Origin: Hydrocarboniphaga sp965279055
Lineage (GTDB): Bacteria; Pseudomonadota; Gammaproteobacteria; Nevskiales; Nevskiaceae
Assembly (NCBI RefSeq): GCF_965279055.1
Contig: NZ_OZ257125.1
Coordinates: 1,860,001 to 1,924,000, forward strand
Direction: 5' to 3'
Length of the DNA: 64,000 nucleotides
The notes beneath the pieces were generated by a model. It was given only the letters and a program-made list of their open reading frames with translations. It had not been told where the DNA came from and ran no database searches. Positions 1 to 8,531 of this stretch are shown piece after piece. Position 1 is the stretch's first letter. Every line of letters starts with the position of its first letter. A program made the translations under genes and the position numbers.

Positions 1-393
1 GACCCGGTCAGCGAGATCATGTCGCTGACCGGTGATGGCGTCGATGCGGCGATCGACGCCCTGGGGCATCAGAAAACCTTCGAGGCCTGCGTCAAGGTCA
101 CCAAGGCCGGTGGTGTCATTTCCAACATCGGCTACCACGGCGATGGCGACACCACCGCGCTGTCGATCCCGCTCGCGGAATTCGGCCTGGGCATGGGCGA
201 CAAGCAGATCAGGACCGCGCTGTGTCGGGGCGGGCGGGTGCGCACGACGCGGCTGCTGCGCCTGATCGAGTCGCGCCGATTCGATCCGACGCTGATGACG
301 ACTCACAAATTCCCTTTCGAGGATGTGGCGACTGCCTTCAGGCTGATGCAGACCAAGCAGGACAACATCATCAAGCCGCTGATCACGTTCTGA
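1..393 (+). CDS. Zinc-type alcohol dehydrogenase, C-terminal part (cut by window edge)
   Basis: The reading frame is open from the first base and stops at 391-393, so only about 130 C-terminal residues are present. The text GDGVDAAIDALG...VTKAGGVISNIGYHG is the end of the nucleotide-binding domain of medium-chain (Zn-dependent) alcohol dehydrogenases. The tail 'HKFPFEDVATAFRLM...IIKPLI' is the usual family C-terminus, which packs back on the catalytic domain. The catalytic zinc ligands would lie upstream of the window. It should interconvert an alcohol and an aldehyde or ketone with NAD(P). A LuxR regulator begins 34 bases downstream and a Baeyer-Villiger monooxygenase follows that, so a secondary alcohol -> ketone step is likely. 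The family call is solid; the substrate is inferred. Confidence 0.85.
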   Translation, partial: DPVSEIMSLTGDGVDAAIDALGHQKTFEACVKVTKAGGVISNIGYHGDGDTTALSIPLAEFGLGMGDKQIRTALCRGGRVRTTRLLRLIESRRFDPTLMTTHKFPFEDVATAFRLMQTKQDNIIKPLITF

Positions 394-427
394 TCCCGAT
401 GAATCCGTCGCGACACGTGAGGCCGCA

Positions 428-3166
428 GTGAGTCCGGTCGGCGAGGGCATGCCGCGCCAGCGCCGGCTGGTCGCCAGCAAGCTGCGAGCGCCCACCTGGC
501 GCGGCACGCTGATCGCCCGGCCGCAGCTGCTCGCGGCGCTGGAGGGCGTGCTGACGCGCAAGCTGGCGCTGATTCATGGGCCTGCAGGCTTTGGCAAGAC
601 CACGCTCGCAACGCAGTGGGCCGATCAGCTTCGCGCGCGCCGTATCGGCGTGGCGTGGTTGTCGCTCGATGTTGCCGACAACGATCTCAACCGCTTTCTG
701 GCGTATCTGCTCGAAGCGGTTCGGGCCTTCGACGGCGGGGTCGGGTCAAGCCTGCGCGGCCTGATCGAAGCCAACCCCGACTCCTCCGCCGATTACGTGC
801 TGGACACGCTGCTCGCCGACCTGGCCCTGCAGGACGGCGAGAGCGTGCTGTTCATCGACGACTGGCATCTGATCCACGACGCGGCGGTGCAATCGTCGGT
901 TCAGCACCTGCTGATGCACCTGCCGCCGAACCTGCACGTGGTCATCACCAGCCGCACGCGCGGCGGTGTGCCGCTGAGCCGCCTGCGCGTGCACGACCTG
1001 CTGGTGGAAATCGATTCGACTGCCTTGCGTTTCGATCTGGAAGAGTCGCGCACTTTTTTGTCGCAGCACGAGGGCATCTCGCTCAGCACCGAAGACCAGT
1101 CCTCGCTGTGGCGCACCACGGAAGGATGGGCCGCGGCCTTGCACCTGGCGTCGATCTCGCTGCGCGCGTCGGGAAACGCCGATGGCATCGCGCAATGGAC
1201 CGCCGGCGCCGCGGCGAACGACATCGGCGAATATCTCGCCGAAAACGTCGTCGGCCGCCTGCCGCCGGAGCAGGTGGCCTTCCTGTGCCGCACCTCGATT
1301 CTCGAGCGGATGTGCGGCGAGCTGTGCAATGCCGTCACCGGTGCCCACGATGGCGTGGCGCAGCTGGAGGCGCTGGAGAGCCAGGAGTTGTTCCTGCAGC
1401 CGATCGGCGAGGAGCGCAAATGGTTTCGCTATCACCATCTGTTCGCGCGCTTCCTGCAGCGCCGGCTGGAGCGTGACTTCCCCGGCGAAACCGCCGATCT
1501 GCATCGCGCGGCGGCGCGCTGGCTGTCGGACCAGGGCCAGATCGTCGAAGCAGTCGACCACGCGCTGGCGGCCAAAGACCTGAAGCTTGCCGTGGATCAG
1601 ATCGAGCGCCATGCGATCCCGCTGGTGGCAACCAGCTGGATGTCGACCTTGCTCAATCTGGTGCGCAAGCTGCCGGGAACGGCGCTGCTGGACCGGCCCA
1701 GGATGCAGATGGCGATTGCCTGGGCCGATACGCTGACGCACCGGCCGCAGGAAGCCGAGGTCGCCTTGTGGCACGTCGAGCGTGTGGCCAGCACGCTTGC
1801 GGCCGTCGAGCGGCAAAGGCTGCTCGACGAAGCCGATGTGGTGCGTGCCTGCATGTGCGCCTATGGCGATCGTATCGACGGCATCGAGCCGCTGGTCGCC
1901 AATTGCCTGGATCGGCCGCAGGATTTCACGCCGCTCGCAGTCGGCGTCGCCGCCAACGTGCTGTCGTACTACCACCTGCACCGGCAACAGTTCGGCAAGG
2001 TGGATCCGCTGCAGCTGTGGGCGCGCGATTATCACGAGCGCTCGGAAGGCCTGTTCCCCAGCGTCTATGGCCGTTGCTTTCTGGGCCTGGCGCAGTATCG
2101 CGCGGGCTCGACCGGTCAGGCGCGCGCGACCTACGGCGAGGCGATCGATCTGGCGACGCGCAGCTCGGGCCCCCAGTCCAACTCGGCGCGGCTGGCCAGC
2201 GCGCTGCTCGGCCAGCTGCTCTACGAAGCCAACGAGCTGGAAGCGAGCGAGCGCCTGATCGCCGAGAGCCGCTTCCTTGGCTTCGAAGGCGGCGTCGTCG
2301 ACTTCTACCTCGCCACCTTCATCACCGGTGCGCGGCTGGCATTGCTGCACGGCCAGCGCGAAGAGGCGACGTCGCTGTTGCAGGAGGGCCAGGAAACCGC
2401 CGCGACACTGAAACTGCGGCGCCTCGGCGCGATGATCGCGTTCGAGCGCGTGCGCATGAGAGTGCTGGAAGGCGATCTGCGCGGAGCCGAAAGCCTGCTG
2501 ACCGATCAGCTGATCGACGACGACGCCACGCAGGAAGTCCGCATCGGCCTGGATCTGGCGCGCGCGCGACTGCTGTGCGCGCGCGGTCGCGGCGCGGACG
2601 CGGTCGAGCTGGTGCAAGCGCAGCTGATCGCCTGCGAAGCCAGCGGCTGGAAATCCCAGGAGATTCGCGCGCGCATCGTGCTGGCGCTGGCACAGGACGC
2701 CGCGGGCCTGGTAGCCGCGGCCGAGCAATCGCTGTTGCGCGCGATCGACGACGGCATGTCCAGAGACCTGATCCGGCTGTTTCTCGACGAGGGGCAGCCG
2801 CTGATCGCGATCCTCGAACGGGTGCGCGACAAGGCCAGGAGACGGCCGGTCGGATCCGAGGGTCTGCTCGAATTCAATTCCGCGGCGCAGCGCGTGCTCG
2901 TCACCAGCCGCGACTCGCGAGAGGGAGCGGCGTGTTTCGGCGCGGCGCCGATCAGGCCCGCGGAGTTGTTCACGGCGCGCCAGACCGAAGTGCTGCGGCA
3001 TCTCGCGCAGCGCCGCAGCAACAAAGAGATCGCGCGCCTGCTCGACGTCAGCGTCGACACCATCAAGTGGTACCTCAAGAACATCTTCATCAAGCTCGGC
3101 GTGACCCATCGCGAGCAGGCCATCGCGGAGATGGCCCGACTGCAGCTGCTCAAGGAGCCGGAATGA
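428..3166 (+). CDS. MalT-type LuxR-family transcriptional activator (large ATP-binding)
   Basis: This 912-residue protein has the MalT/STAND layout. The N-terminal NTPase has a Walker A GPAGFGKTT at residues 51-59 and a Walker B LFIDD at 141-145. A long helical TPR-like sensor region follows, and a C-terminal LuxR helix-turn-helix spans about 850-905 (ARQTEVLRHLAQRRSNKEIA, then TIKWYLKNIFIKLGV). Such proteins multimerise when they bind an inducer plus ATP and then activate nearby promoters. The start is GTG at 428; ATG at 449 is an alternative that loses only seven residues. It sits between an alcohol dehydrogenase and a Baeyer-Villiger monooxygenase on the same strand, so it probably controls this catabolic block. 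The inducer is unknown. Confidence 0.9.
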   Translation: MSPVGEGMPRQRRLVASKLRAPTWRGTLIARPQLLAALEGVLTRKLALIHGPAGFGKTTLATQWADQLRARRIGVAWLSLDVADNDLNRFLAYLLEAVRAFDGGVGSSLRGLIEANPDSSADYVLDTLLADLALQDGESVLFIDDWHLIHDAAVQSSVQHLLMHLPPNLHVVITSRTRGGVPLSRLRVHDLLVEIDSTALRFDLEESRTFLSQHEGISLSTEDQSSLWRTTEGWAAALHLASISLRASGNADGIAQWTAGAAANDIGEYLAENVVGRLPPEQVAFLCRTSILERMCGELCNAVTGAHDGVAQLEALESQELFLQPIGEERKWFRYHHLFARFLQRRLERDFPGETADLHRAAARWLSDQGQIVEAVDHALAAKDLKLAVDQIERHAIPLVATSWMSTLLNLVRKLPGTALLDRPRMQMAIAWADTLTHRPQEAEVALWHVERVASTLAAVERQRLLDEADVVRACMCAYGDRIDGIEPLVANCLDRPQDFTPLAVGVAANVLSYYHLHRQQFGKVDPLQLWARDYHERSEGLFPSVYGRCFLGLAQYRAGSTGQARATYGEAIDLATRSSGPQSNSARLASALLGQLLYEANELEASERLIAESRFLGFEGGVVDFYLATFITGARLALLHGQREEATSLLQEGQETAATLKLRRLGAMIAFERVRMRVLEGDLRGAESLLTDQLIDDDATQEVRIGLDLARARLLCARGRGADAVELVQAQLIACEASGWKSQEIRARIVLALAQDAAGLVAAAEQSLLRAIDDGMSRDLIRLFLDEGQPLIAILERVRDKARRRPVGSEGLLEFNSAAQRVLVTSRDSREGAACFGAAPIRPAELFTARQTEVLRHLAQRRSNKEIARLLDVSVDTIKWYLKNIFIKLGVTHREQAIAEMARLQLLKEPE

Positions 3167-3273
3167 ACCGCGCGCCCGGCACGCCGGCCTGGTCGAGCTG
3201 AAAGTTGCCGACCGTTTCCGCCGGAGCGCGCATGGCGCGTGCCGGCTCACTCATCGATCCCAGGAGATTCTTC

Positions 3274-4887
3274 ATGTCCGCCCCGAAATCAGCCGAACGT
3301 TTCGACGCCCTCGTCATCGGCGCCGGTTTGACCGGCCTGTATCAACTCTGGGCGCTGCGTCGCCTGGGGATGAAAGTGCGTGTGATCGAGGCCGCTCCGG
3401 GCGTCGGCGGCACCTGGTACTGGAACTGTTATCCCGGCGCGCGCACGGACTCGCCGTCGGATATCTACCAGTACTGGTTTTCCGACGAGTTGCTGCAGGA
3501 CTGGAACTGGAGCCAGCGATTCGTCGCGCAGGAAGAGTCGGAGCGCTACTTCAATCACGTGGCCGATCGCTTCGACCTGCGCAAGGACATCAGCTTCAAT
3601 GCGCGCGTGAAGGCGGCGATCTGGAACGAGCGCAGCTCGACCTGGACCCTGACCACCGAAGACGGGCAGCTCTACGAAGCGCCGTTCGTGGTGATGGCGC
3701 TGGGCCCGCTGAGTGCGCCGATGCTGCCACCGTTCGCCGGGCACGAGTCCTTCGAGGGGCAGCTGGTCCACAGTGCGCGCTGGCCGCGCGAGGGCATCGA
3801 CCTGAAGGGCAAGCGCGTCGGCGTGATCGGCACCGGTGCCACCGGAATCCAGATCGTCCAGACCATCGCGGCCGAAGTCGGCCACCTGACCGTGTTCCAG
3901 CGCACCGCGAATTACGCGCTGCCGATGCTCAACCGCCGCTACAACGATGCCGACCACGCCGAGATCCGCGCGCGTTATCCGCAGACGCGCGAGATCGTCA
4001 ACAAGACCTTCGTCGGCTTCGCCGATCCGCCGGATGGCCGTGAGTACTTCAGCCTGTCGGCCGAAGAGCGTCTGGCGACACTCGAACGTCTGTGGGCCGA
4101 TGGCTCGCTGCGACTCTGGGTGGCGGGGTTCACCGAGATCTTCTTCGACCCCAAGGTCAGCGAAGCGGTATCGGACTTCGTTCGCGGCAAGATCCGCGCG
4201 CGCATTGACGATCCGAAGATCGCCGAAAAGCTGGTGCCGACCGACCACGGCTTCGGCACGCGTCGGGTGCCGCTGGAAAACGGCTACTACGACATGTTCA
4301 ACCGCGACAACGTCGATCTGGTGGATATCAAGGCAACGCCGATCGAGTGCTTCACGCCCAAGGGCATCCGCACGTCGGCGGGCGAGATCGAACTCGACGT
4401 GATCATCCTGGCGACCGGCTTCGACGCCGGCACCGGCGCCCTGACTTCGATCGACATTCGCGGACGCGACGGTATCTCGCTGCGGGACTCGTGGAAAAAG
4501 GACATCCGCACGACGCTGGGCCTGCAGATTCATGGCTACCCGAACCTGTTCACCACGGCCGCGCCGTATGCGCCGGTCGCCGCGTTCTGCAATGCACCGA
4601 CCTGTCTGCAGCACCAGGTGCAGTGGATTACCGACTGCATCGGCTACCTGCGCCAGCATGGTCGGCGCCTGATCATGCCGACGGCAGAAACCGAACAGGC
4701 CTGGCTCGCGCATCACGACGAGCTGGCCAACATGACGCTCGTGGCCAAGACCCGGAGCTGGTACACCGGCGCCAACGTCGAGGGTAAGCAGCAGCGCCTG
4801 CTCAGTTACATCGGCGGCGTGCCTGCGTATCAGGAGGCTTGCGCCAAGGTGCAGCAGTGCGAGTACCAGGGCTTCGAGCTTGCGTGA
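3274..4887 (+). CDS. Flavin-containing Baeyer-Villiger monooxygenase
   Basis: A 537-residue flavoprotein that should insert one oxygen atom next to a ketone, giving an ester or lactone, using FAD and NADPH. The FAD Rossmann motif G16-A-G-L-T-G21 is near the N-terminus. The class-defining fingerprint FxGxxxHxxxW(P) is complete as FEGQLVHSARWP at residues 160-171. The second (NADPH) Rossmann motif GVIGTGATG is at 183-191. Length matches cyclohexanone- and phenylacetone-type enzymes. I chose ATG 3274 because AGGAG at 3262-3266 is correctly spaced; an in-frame TTG at 3205 gives an implausible N-terminus. Alcohol dehydrogenase upstream and an esterase-like hydrolase downstream support a ketone-degradation route. 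The substrate cannot be read from the sequence. Confidence 0.92.
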   Translation: MSAPKSAERFDALVIGAGLTGLYQLWALRRLGMKVRVIEAAPGVGGTWYWNCYPGARTDSPSDIYQYWFSDELLQDWNWSQRFVAQEESERYFNHVADRFDLRKDISFNARVKAAIWNERSSTWTLTTEDGQLYEAPFVVMALGPLSAPMLPPFAGHESFEGQLVHSARWPREGIDLKGKRVGVIGTGATGIQIVQTIAAEVGHLTVFQRTANYALPMLNRRYNDADHAEIRARYPQTREIVNKTFVGFADPPDGREYFSLSAEERLATLERLWADGSLRLWVAGFTEIFFDPKVSEAVSDFVRGKIRARIDDPKIAEKLVPTDHGFGTRRVPLENGYYDMFNRDNVDLVDIKATPIECFTPKGIRTSAGEIELDVIILATGFDAGTGALTSIDIRGRDGISLRDSWKKDIRTTLGLQIHGYPNLFTTAAPYAPVAAFCNAPTCLQHQVQWITDCIGYLRQHGRRLIMPTAETEQAWLAHHDELANMTLVAKTRSWYTGANVEGKQQRLLSYIGGVPAYQEACAKVQQCEYQGFELA

Positions 4888-4987
4888 AGCAAAGGCCGCC
4901 CGGAGCCGGCGCGGCGTTCGCGCGAGCGTGACCCCGTTCGAACGGGGTCCGTCACCGAAGCTTCTGCCGCCAGTACAGGAGACAGCG

Positions 4988-5671
4988 ATGTTGAAGCCGG
5001 ATCGTGGTTGCAGCCTGGCGCCGTTCTTTGACGTCGAGCACGGAAAACTCGATGCATTCAAGGCGCTCGCTAGGGAGTTTCTGACGAAGACGCACGGCGA
5101 GGCCGGCTGCATCGAATATGCCTTTTCTCTCAGCGGCAACATTGCTCATTGTTGCAAGGGCTATGTCGACGCAGAAGCCCTGCTTGCACAACTGCAGAAT
5201 GTTGAACAGCTGCTGGCCAAGGCGGGCAGGATTTCAAAAGTCATCCGGCTCGAAGTTCGTGCTCCGGACCTCGAGCTGGAGAAGCTGCGCGGTCCGATGC
5301 GGGAGCTGAATTCGCGCTTCTTCTCCTGCGACAGGAAATTTTCGGTCACGTTCAAGCGCAGCGATTCGTCGCCATCCAGATCAGAGCCGCGGATGACGAT
5401 GATCGATTACGTGCCGCGCCCAGCGGCTGCCGCCAGCCTCGAAAGAAGGCGCGCCGGCTTCGAGCTGCTGAGCCCGCTGACACAACAGGAATTGCAGGTC
5501 ATCAGGCAGATGGAACGCGGCGCGACGAACCGGCAAATGAGCCAGTGCCTTTTCGTCACCGAAAACACGATCAAATTTCATCTGAAGAACATCTTCTGCA
5601 AGCTCTACGTCAGCAATCGGCTGCAGGCCTTGATCGCCGCGCGAGATCTCGGCCTGGTTGGCGCGGCTTGA
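4988..5671 (+). CDS. ABM-like domain fused to LuxR helix-turn-helix (regulator)
   Basis: A 227-residue protein with an unusual architecture. Residues ~5-90 (APFFDVEHGKLDAFKALARE..., HGEAGCIEYAFSLSGN) resemble the antibiotic-biosynthesis-monooxygenase/Dabb ferredoxin-like fold, normally a small cofactor-free oxygenase or ligand-binding dimer. Residues ~160-222 are a LuxR-type helix-turn-helix (LSPLTQQELQVIRQMERGAT, then TIKFHLKNIFCKL), close in style to the HTH of the MalT-like protein at 428. The start at 4988 follows CAGGAGACAGCG, a good ribosome binding site. It lies between the Baeyer-Villiger enzyme and the esterase. I infer a ligand-sensing regulator whose sensor was recruited from a catabolic enzyme. 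The HTH is clear; the ABM assignment is by pattern only. Confidence 0.75.
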   Translation: MLKPDRGCSLAPFFDVEHGKLDAFKALAREFLTKTHGEAGCIEYAFSLSGNIAHCCKGYVDAEALLAQLQNVEQLLAKAGRISKVIRLEVRAPDLELEKLRGPMRELNSRFFSCDRKFSVTFKRSDSSPSRSEPRMTMIDYVPRPAAAASLERRRAGFELLSPLTQQELQVIRQMERGATNRQMSQCLFVTENTIKFHLKNIFCKLYVSNRLQALIAARDLGLVGAA

Positions 5672-5756
5672 ACCTTGTCGGCGCGCGGCCACGCCTCGCG
5701 CGCGGCGAAGCGACACTCTGAAGCGGTCATAAGAACAATCGAAATGAGGAGCCACG

Positions 5757-6923
5757 ATGAGCCTGAACAATGCGCTGGACGCTGTGCTGCAAGCCGCCGC
5801 CGACAGCGGAGACATTCCTGGTGTGATCGCCACGGTCGCTGACCGCAGCGGCGTAATCTACGAGGGCGCATTCGGCGTCCGCGCCGTCGGCGGCGGCGTG
5901 CCGATGACGATGGACACCTTTATCTGGTTCGCCTCGCTGACCAAGTCACTGACCGCGACGGCGGCGATGCAGCTGGTCGAGCAGGGCAGGCTCGATCTCG
6001 ATGCGCCGGCAGCCAGCGTGCTGCCGGAGATCGGAAAAATACAGGTCCGCACCGGCTGGAACGCGGATGGCACGCCGATACTGCGCGCGCCATCGTCGCC
6101 GGTGACTCTGCGCAGTCTGTTGACGCATACGTCTGGATTCGCCTACGAAATGTTTAACGCCGACGTGGTCCGCGAACAGGAAAGCACTGGCACTCCCAAC
6201 GTGATCAGCGGCACTCGTGCGACGATGCATCGTGCGCTGGTCCGTGACCCCGGCACGGCATGGGAATATTCGATCGGCGTCGATTGGGCGGGCCGTCTGG
6301 TCGAGGCCGTGAGCGGCCTGCGCCTGCGTGACTATATGGCGAGCCATATCTTCGGCCCGCTGGGGATGAGCGACGTGAGCTTTCAGGCCGATCAGGAACA
6401 GCTTTCCCGTGCAGCCGCGATGCACGCGCGCCTGCCGGATGGCACCCTGGTTCCGATCCCGTTTGGCCTGCCGCCGGATGCCGAATTCGATATGGGTGGC
6501 CACGGCTTGTCCGGCCGGGCACCACACTACCTGCGCTTCTGCCAGGCGATCCTCAATGGCGGGATTCTCGACGGCAATCGGATACTGGCGCCGACCACGG
6601 TCGAACTGATGGGCATGAACCATATCGGCGCGCTGTCCGTGCCCGCGATGAAGACCGCGATGCCGACGCTGTCGAACGACTGCGACCTGCATCCGGGCAT
6701 CGACCTGAAGTGGGGTCTGAGCTTCATTCTCAACGCTCAAGCCACGCCCGAAGGCCGCGCGCCCGGCACGATGGCATGGGCCGGCCTGCCGAACGTGTAT
6801 TACTGGATCGACCGCAAGACCGGCATCACCGCGGTGATCGCCACGCAGATCATGCCGTTCTGGGATGCGAAGGTTCGCAGCATGTGCAACGAATTCGAGC
6901 GGCAGATTTACCGATACTGTTGA
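5757..6923 (+). CDS. Serine hydrolase of the beta-lactamase/EstB esterase family
   Basis: A 388-residue protein with the class C beta-lactamase/penicillin-binding-protein fold. The nucleophile motif S60-L-T-K63 lies in FASLTKSLTATAAMQLVEQG, the second catalytic tyrosine is probably Y171 (WEYSIG), and a glycine-rich GGHGLSG stretch occupies the third-motif region. No signal peptide is visible, so it is probably cytoplasmic, as for EstB-type esterases rather than true beta-lactamases. GAGGAG precedes the ATG. Next to a Baeyer-Villiger monooxygenase, an esterase or lactonase acting on its product is the natural reading. That substrate link is inference; the family call is firm. Confidence 0.88.
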   Translation: MSLNNALDAVLQAAADSGDIPGVIATVADRSGVIYEGAFGVRAVGGGVPMTMDTFIWFASLTKSLTATAAMQLVEQGRLDLDAPAASVLPEIGKIQVRTGWNADGTPILRAPSSPVTLRSLLTHTSGFAYEMFNADVVREQESTGTPNVISGTRATMHRALVRDPGTAWEYSIGVDWAGRLVEAVSGLRLRDYMASHIFGPLGMSDVSFQADQEQLSRAAAMHARLPDGTLVPIPFGLPPDAEFDMGGHGLSGRAPHYLRFCQAILNGGILDGNRILAPTTVELMGMNHIGALSVPAMKTAMPTLSNDCDLHPGIDLKWGLSFILNAQATPEGRAPGTMAWAGLPNVYYWIDRKTGITAVIATQIMPFWDAKVRSMCNEFERQIYRYC

Positions 6924-7045
6924 GTGATCGGTTCAGTTCGATGAGAGATGTCGGTCCACCTTCCAGGCGCCGGCTTTCAGCCCAGGAACCATGAACCGTC
7001 CCCGCCGCAACCGGTCTTCGCCACGAGAATGGCGCGGGCCGCGCC

Positions 7046-7501
7046 CTAACCGGGCAGCTCAAGCGGCTCCTGGCCATCAAACGCCTGGATTGCGTCGCGC
7101 ATCCGCTGCAGCATCTTGAAGAGGCGGTCCTTCTCGCCATCCGTTAGAACGCCGAAGAAAACCTTACGGACTTGATCACGAACATCCTGCGAAGCCGCCA
7201 GATCCCTCGCGCCTTTCTTTGTGACGGTCAGAATCTTCGCTCGGCGATCCGCCGGGTCGGTCGTCCGCGTGATGAGCCCGTCGCGCTCCAGAGCGTCGAG
7301 CGCCTCGGTTATGGTCCTCGGCGAATAGCCGAGCGCCGTCGCGATGTCAGACCAGCGAGCATCGGGAGTTTGCAGGATGACTTCCAGCAGCCGGCTCTGT
7401 GCGAGCGAAACGCCCTTCTCTCGCATCAGTCGATCTTCGACGCGCATGCCCAAGGCTGATAGATGCCGGAATGCTGCTGCCAATGCTTGATCGTCGATCA
7501 T
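7046..7501 (-). CDS. MarR-family transcriptional regulator
   Basis: A 151-residue winged-helix protein. The central region (LAQSRLLEVILQTPDARWSD, IATALGYSPRTITEALDALE, then DPADRRAKILTVTKKG with the wing D-x-R-D/A-x-R pattern) is typical MarR. These homodimers repress their own operon and release DNA when a phenolic or lipophilic ligand binds. The ATG at 7501 overlaps the TGA of the upstream dienelactone hydrolase by four bases (ATGA), so the two genes are translationally coupled. A perfect 20-bp palindrome at 8431-8450 in front of this operon is the obvious operator candidate. Confidence 0.9.
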   Translation of the reverse strand: MIDDQALAAAFRHLSALGMRVEDRLMREKGVSLAQSRLLEVILQTPDARWSDIATALGYSPRTITEALDALERDGLITRTTDPADRRAKILTVTKKGARDLAASQDVRDQVRKVFFGVLTDGEKDRLFKMLQRMRDAIQAFDGQEPLELPG

Positions 7502-8217
7502 GCCGGTGGGACCTCGAAGCACATCTCGAGAAGTGTCCGCATCATCGCCCAGGACAGGCGGTCGGCGGTTGCATCGTAGGCCATGCCCGGCACACCGAGC
7601 GCATCGATCAAGGGATCGGTGAAGGTGTGGCCGATGCCGCCGAACAGGTGTAGCTGCCAATCCCGCGCCTTGGCCGCCATCTCGGTCGAGAAGGCTGCGA
7701 AGTCTTCGCGTGACGCATAGGGGTCTTCGGTTCCCGACATCATGAGCACCTTGGCCGCGATTGGGCCATCCTGGCTGCCGTTCGGACGAATGTAGCCGGG
7801 GTGAAAGCCAATTGCAGCAAGAATTGGCGAGCCGGCGCGGGCCAGCTCAAGGACGGTGATGCCGCCTTGGCAGAAGCCGACCGCCGCGAGACGTGAGGCA
7901 TCGACAAGCGGCTGCGCCGCCAATGTGCGGAGCCCCGCTGTGGCGCGCTTCAAAAACAGGCCGGGCGTTTCGAGGAGTTCCGTATGACGTCGCACCAGCT
8001 CGTCACGGGGAAAGCCAGCGACACCGTACATATCGACGGCAAACGCGGCATAGCCAAGTTCGGCAAGCGCGGTCGCGCGCGAATTGATTTGGTCGTTCAC
8101 ACCGGACGCATCGTGGGCAACAAGGACGCCCGGCACCGGCTGCTCCGTGGCGGGCATGGCGAGATAGCCGGTAAGCGTCGTCCCGCCGCAGTCGTAAGCG
8201 ATAGGCTCGAGGTTCAT
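7498..8217 (-). CDS. Dienelactone hydrolase family protein
   Basis: A 239-residue alpha/beta hydrolase with the Cys-Asp-His triad of dienelactone hydrolases. The nucleophile elbow is GFCQGG (cysteine, not serine), the aspartate is in MSGTEDPYAS and the histidine in GGIGHTFTDP. Members hydrolyse dienelactones in chloroaromatic or catechol pathways, but many homologues act on other esters or remain uncharacterised. It is the first gene of a two-gene operon with the MarR regulator, which suggests ligand-induced expression. The start ATG is at 8217, about 205 bases downstream of the predicted promoter at 8429-8457. Confidence 0.9.
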   Translation of the reverse strand: MNLEPIAYDCGGTTLTGYLAMPATEQPVPGVLVAHDASGVNDQINSRATALAELGYAAFAVDMYGVAGFPRDELVRRHTELLETPGLFLKRATAGLRTLAAQPLVDASRLAAVGFCQGGITVLELARAGSPILAAIGFHPGYIRPNGSQDGPIAAKVLMMSGTEDPYASREDFAAFSTEMAAKARDWQLHLFGGIGHTFTDPLIDALGVPGMAYDATADRLSWAMMRTLLEMCFEVPPA

Positions 8218-8428
8218 CGTTTGACCTTCCTTGTGCTAGTGGCCGGATGCCGCCCCGGGGGCGCGCTTCCACTGAGGCGGTAGCGGCCACGGGCGGCTCT
8301 GGAAAGTTCATTCGAGAGCGGTAACGTGCCGCCCAGAAAACCTGCTGGTCGGCGCCGTTTCCAGCTAGCGCAAGCCGTCTTCTAACGGGCACTGCTTTGC
8401 GGCGTTCTCGCATGGAGTCTCTTGCGCG

Positions 8429-8457
8429 AATATAAATGGTACCATTTATAATGGCAA
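8429..8457. promoter_or_regulatory. Divergent promoter region with perfect 20-bp palindromic operator
   Basis: Positions 8431-8450 read TATAAATGGTACCATTTATA, a perfect dyad in the 314-bp gap (8218-8531) between the dienelactone hydrolase-MarR operon and the divergent membrane-protein gene. A minus-strand promoter fits exactly over it: -35 TTGCCA (8457-8452), 17-bp spacer, -10 TATATT (8434-8429). A plus-strand TATAAT lies at 8447-8452 without an obvious -35. MarR binding here would block both promoters. Regulator assignment is inferred from gene order. I see nothing else in the gap. Confidence 0.7.
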
Positions 8458-8531
8458 CGCAGATAATACGAGTCTGTGAACGCATCCGGTCAGGGGGTGA
8501 AAACCACCCGAGATCGCAGGAGGAACTTGAT

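Noticed and set aside
746..3250. Very long open frame on the strand opposite the MalT-like regulator
   Set aside because: Composition is low-complexity Arg/Gln/Ala typical of antisense to a GC-rich gene; the plus-strand frame has clear NTPase and HTH domains.
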